From positions 1-7,473 of the forward strand of contig CAMBXJ010000209.1 in NCBI GenBank assembly GCA_945871455.1: DNA of 7,473 nucleotides, read 5' to 3'. The stretch comes from Asaia bogorensis. Its GTDB lineage: Bacteria; Pseudomonadota; Alphaproteobacteria; Acetobacterales; Acetobacteraceae. The translations under genes were made by a program, and so were the position numbers. Under the pieces are notes generated by a model. That model saw nothing but the letters and a program-made list of their open reading frames with translations, was not told where the DNA came from and ran no database searches. Below, piece after piece: positions 6,134-7,473 of the stretch (within the stretch, counting starts at the first letter, position 1; each line of letters begins with the position of its first letter).

Positions 6134-7035
6134 GCGCTTCATCCCCCGCGGTTGCCACGCCCCGCTTCGTGCGGCCCTCCCTGATGCGCCGGATCGGCAA
6201 GGGCACCTTACGATTCGTCCGCAGTTCGCCACTCTCCGCCTTCTGGGGGGTGATCGCGGCCGCGATCGTCTTCATGGCCCTGCTGGCCCCGGAACTTGCG
6301 CCGTATGAGCCGTTGCAGGCCAATTTCCGTCGCATGTCGAAGCCACCGGATGGGAACAACTGGTTCGGCACCGACCAGATCGGACGAGACACGCTCAGCC
6401 GCGTCATCCATGGCAGCCGAGCATCACTGACCGTGGCGGCGGCGGCTGTGCTTCTGGGCACGACGTTCGGCGCGCTCTGGGGCCTGGCGAGCGGCTATTT
6501 CGGTGGCCGATTCGACATCATCAGCCAGCGGATCATCGAGTTCCTGCAATCCTTCCCGGATCTGATCCTGGCGATGGCGATCGCCATGGCGCTGGGCGCG
6601 GGCACCGGAACCGTCATCATTGCCATCGCCGTGACGCGTATCCCGTTTGGCGGGCGCATCATCCGATCGGTCGTGCTGTCGCTGAAGGAGATGTCTTATG
6701 TAGAGGCGGCGCGGAGTCTGGGTGCATCTCACATGCGGATGATGATGCGGCATATTCTGCCGCAATGCATCGCGCCGTTCCTGATCCTCGCCACCACCCA
6801 TCTGGGCGTCGCCATCATCATCGAGGCCGCGCTTGGCTTCCTGGGAGTCGGCATCCCGCCGCCCACGCCGACCTGGGGCAACATGCTGTCGGATTCGCTG
6901 AATGCCGGCCTGGTGCCGCCGTGGTGGCTGGTGCTGTTCCCGGGTCTTGCGATCACGATCACCGTGCTGGCGTTCAACCTGCTGGGTGACGGGATTCGCG
7001 ACATGCTTGATCCGAGGCTGCGCGGGGCCGTTTGA
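6130..7035 (+). CDS. ABC transporter permease, DppC/OppC type (peptide/nickel/solute importer)
   Basis: This 301-aa inner-membrane protein pairs with the preceding permease to form the channel. Its start overlaps the preceding stop as ATGA (6130-6133), the classic sign of coupled translation and 1:1 assembly. Visible: the N-terminal cytoplasmic tail and first helix (about 36-56) with LLAPELAPY (51-59), as in the OppC_N domain; FGTDQIGRDTLSRVIHGSR (79-97), the signature of the DppC branch; EAA loop SYVEAARSLGASHMRMMMRHILP (189-211); EAALGFLGVGIPPPTPTWGNML (232-253); and the terminal GDGIRDMLDPRLRG (286-299). Length is typical and nothing is truncated. In most organisms the ATPase genes follow, but here the next genes are a toxin-antitoxin pair. 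ATPase and substrate-binding protein must be encoded elsewhere, or upstream outside the window if this is a split locus. Confidence 0.93.
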   Translation: MSASSPAVATPRFVRPSLMRRIGKGTLRFVRSSPLSAFWGVIAAAIVFMALLAPELAPYEPLQANFRRMSKPPDGNNWFGTDQIGRDTLSRVIHGSRASLTVAAAAVLLGTTFGALWGLASGYFGGRFDIISQRIIEFLQSFPDLILAMAIAMALGAGTGTVIIAIAVTRIPFGGRIIRSVVLSLKEMSYVEAARSLGASHMRMMMRHILPQCIAPFLILATTHLGVAIIIEAALGFLGVGIPPPTPTWGNMLSDSLNAGLVPPWWLVLFPGLAITITVLAFNLLGDGIRDMLDPRLRGAV

Positions 7036-7036
7036 C

Positions 7037-7074
7037 GAATATGCCAGCCTGGCTATGCCAGGCTGGCATAATTC
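7037..7074. terminator. Long hairpin after the permease operon, possible terminator
   Basis: A perfect 13-bp stem TATGCCAGCCTGG / CCAGGCTGGCATA (7040-7052 with 7058-7070) closes a 5-nt loop. A further 3 bp (GAA 7037-7039 with TTC 7072-7074) form across one bulged A. The hairpin begins 1 nt after the permease stop. The downstream bases ATTCAGC contain no U-tract, so it may be a Rho-associated or RNA-stabilising structure rather than a standard intrinsic terminator. Confidence 0.6.
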
Positions 7075-7094
7075 AGCAAGAATCCCTATATCCG

Positions 7095-7113
7095 TCCAAA
7101 TGGCGCTATTGGA
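7095..7113. promoter_or_regulatory. Weak inverted repeat before the antitoxin, possible autoregulatory operator
   Basis: TCCAA (7095-7099) and TTGGA (7109-7113) are inverted arms separated by 9 bp, 9 nt before the antitoxin ATG at 7123. VapB-type antitoxins usually repress their own promoter at such sites. The arms are only 5 bp, so this is a weak candidate. Confidence 0.25.
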
Positions 7114-7122
7114 TTAAATGTC

Positions 7123-7374
7123 ATGAACGCAATCCTGGGGCGTGTTTCGGATTCAGGTCGCCTGAGCCTGCCTGCGACCTTTCGCAAGACCCTCGGCCTG
7201 GAGCATGGAGGAGACGTGGTCGTGGAGATGTCAGACGGCGCGATCCACGTCCGCACGCTCGATCAGACTGTTCAGCGCGCACGGGAACTTACCAAACGCC
7301 TGCTCGCCAACCAGCCAGGAAGCGACCTCGACGGCTTTCTCGCGGAAAGGCAGCGCGAAACCCAGGAAGGCTAA
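7123..7374 (+). CDS. vapB: AbrB/MazE-type antitoxin of a VapBC-like module
   Basis: This 83-aa protein starts with a SpoVT/AbrB DNA-binding domain (GRVSDSGRLSLPATFRKTLGL at about 6-26, then GDVVVEMSDGAIHVRTL to about 46), a swapped-hairpin dimer fold found in antitoxins. The charged C-terminal helix (about 49-80, QRARELTKRLLANQPGSDLDGFLAERQRE) is the usual toxin-neutralising tail. The next gene begins a PIN-domain toxin 9 nt after the stop, which supports the antitoxin assignment. The start is ATG 7123, with only a weak purine stretch upstream. A preceding ATG at 7118 gives only ATG-TCA-TGA in another frame and overlaps the start. By family precedent it binds and neutralises the toxin and represses the operon. 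Confidence 0.87.
   Translation: MNAILGRVSDSGRLSLPATFRKTLGLEHGGDVVVEMSDGAIHVRTLDQTVQRARELTKRLLANQPGSDLDGFLAERQRETQEG
7365..7370 (+). promoter_or_regulatory. Ribosome binding site of the toxin gene inside the antitoxin
   Basis: GGAAGG lies at the end of the antitoxin coding region, 13 nt before the ATG at 7384. The spacing is long, but no better site is seen. Placement within the antitoxin end suggests the toxin is made at lower, coupled levels. Confidence 0.45.
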
Positions 7375-7383
7375 CCGCCCGGC

Positions 7384-7473
7384 ATGACCGTGGTCCTCGA
7401 TGCCTCGGCTCTGCTGGCCATGTTGCTGGGGGAACCGGGCGACAAAATCGTGCAGGCGGCCATCCCGGATTCA
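7384..7473 (+). CDS. vapC: PIN-domain toxin (VapC-like), partial, cut by window end
   Basis: The first 30 codons read MTVVLDASALLAMLLGEPGD..., the hallmark start of a VapC-type PIN-domain ribonuclease: a hydrophobic strand ending in the first catalytic Asp (residue 6) of the DASALLA motif, then a helix and the common GEPG turn. The remaining acidic active-site residues lie beyond the window. It follows the antitoxin by 9 nt on the same strand, the usual order in type II modules. VapC toxins cut specific RNAs, typically tRNA or rRNA, until neutralised by the antitoxin. Whether the toxin is intact cannot be judged from this fragment. Confidence 0.85.
   Translation, partial: MTVVLDASALLAMLLGEPGDKIVQAAIPDS

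Noticed and set aside
5102..6232. 376-aa minus-strand frame across the first permease
   Set aside because: Highly charged (Asp, His, Gln, Glu) as expected when a hydrophobic membrane gene is read backwards; no domain seen.

Overview
The window is about 7.5 kb of GC-rich DNA (by eye well over 60% GC) with compact genes, short overlaps and GTG/ATG starts. Codon use and the protein families point to an alphaproteobacterium, most plausibly of the Rhodospirillales/Azospirillaceae kind. That placement is inference from protein style; no rRNA or marker gene is present. No IS element, phage gene, tRNA or CRISPR array is visible. Apart from the toxin-antitoxin edge it reads as ordinary metabolic and transport chromosome.

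Layout. (1) Positions 38-2872, plus strand, two genes 12 nt apart: a 794-aa thiamine-diphosphate enzyme resembling the homodimeric pyruvate dehydrogenase E1 (AceE/MdeB type), then a 145-aa FMN-binding split-barrel (pyridoxamine-phosphate-oxidase-like) protein. The Shine-Dalgarno of the second overlaps the stop codon of the first. No E2 or E3 gene is visible. (2) Positions 2873-3146, a convergent intergenic region with a strong hairpin just past the second gene. (3) Positions 3147-4223, minus strand, a 358-aa NAD-dependent beta-decarboxylating dehydrogenase of the tartrate dehydrogenase / isopropylmalate dehydrogenase family. (4) Positions 4346-4933, plus strand, divergent from it, a Uma2/DUF820-type PD-(D/E)XK nuclease-fold protein. 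(5) Positions 5077-7035, plus strand: a previously hidden 31-codon leader ORF with the best ribosome-binding site of the area, then two ABC-transporter permeases of the dipeptide/oligopeptide/nickel (DppB-DppC) type that overlap by ATGA. A long perfect hairpin follows them. (6) Positions 7123 to the end: an AbrB/MazE-type antitoxin followed by the first 30 codons of a PIN-domain (VapC-like) toxin cut by the window edge.

How they fit. The two permeases would form the membrane channel of a peptide- or solute-type importer, but its ATPases and binding protein are not in the window, and a toxin-antitoxin pair sits directly downstream. The E1-like enzyme, the flavin-fold protein and the tartrate/malate-type dehydrogenase suggest 2-oxoacid and hydroxyacid catabolism, but the last is on the opposite strand and a shared pathway is only a guess. 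I see no clear evidence of a wholly new system. The items most worth a second look are the E2-less AceE-like gene with its FMN-fold partner, the coupled leader ORF before the permeases, and the active-site departures in the dehydrogenase and the Uma2 protein.
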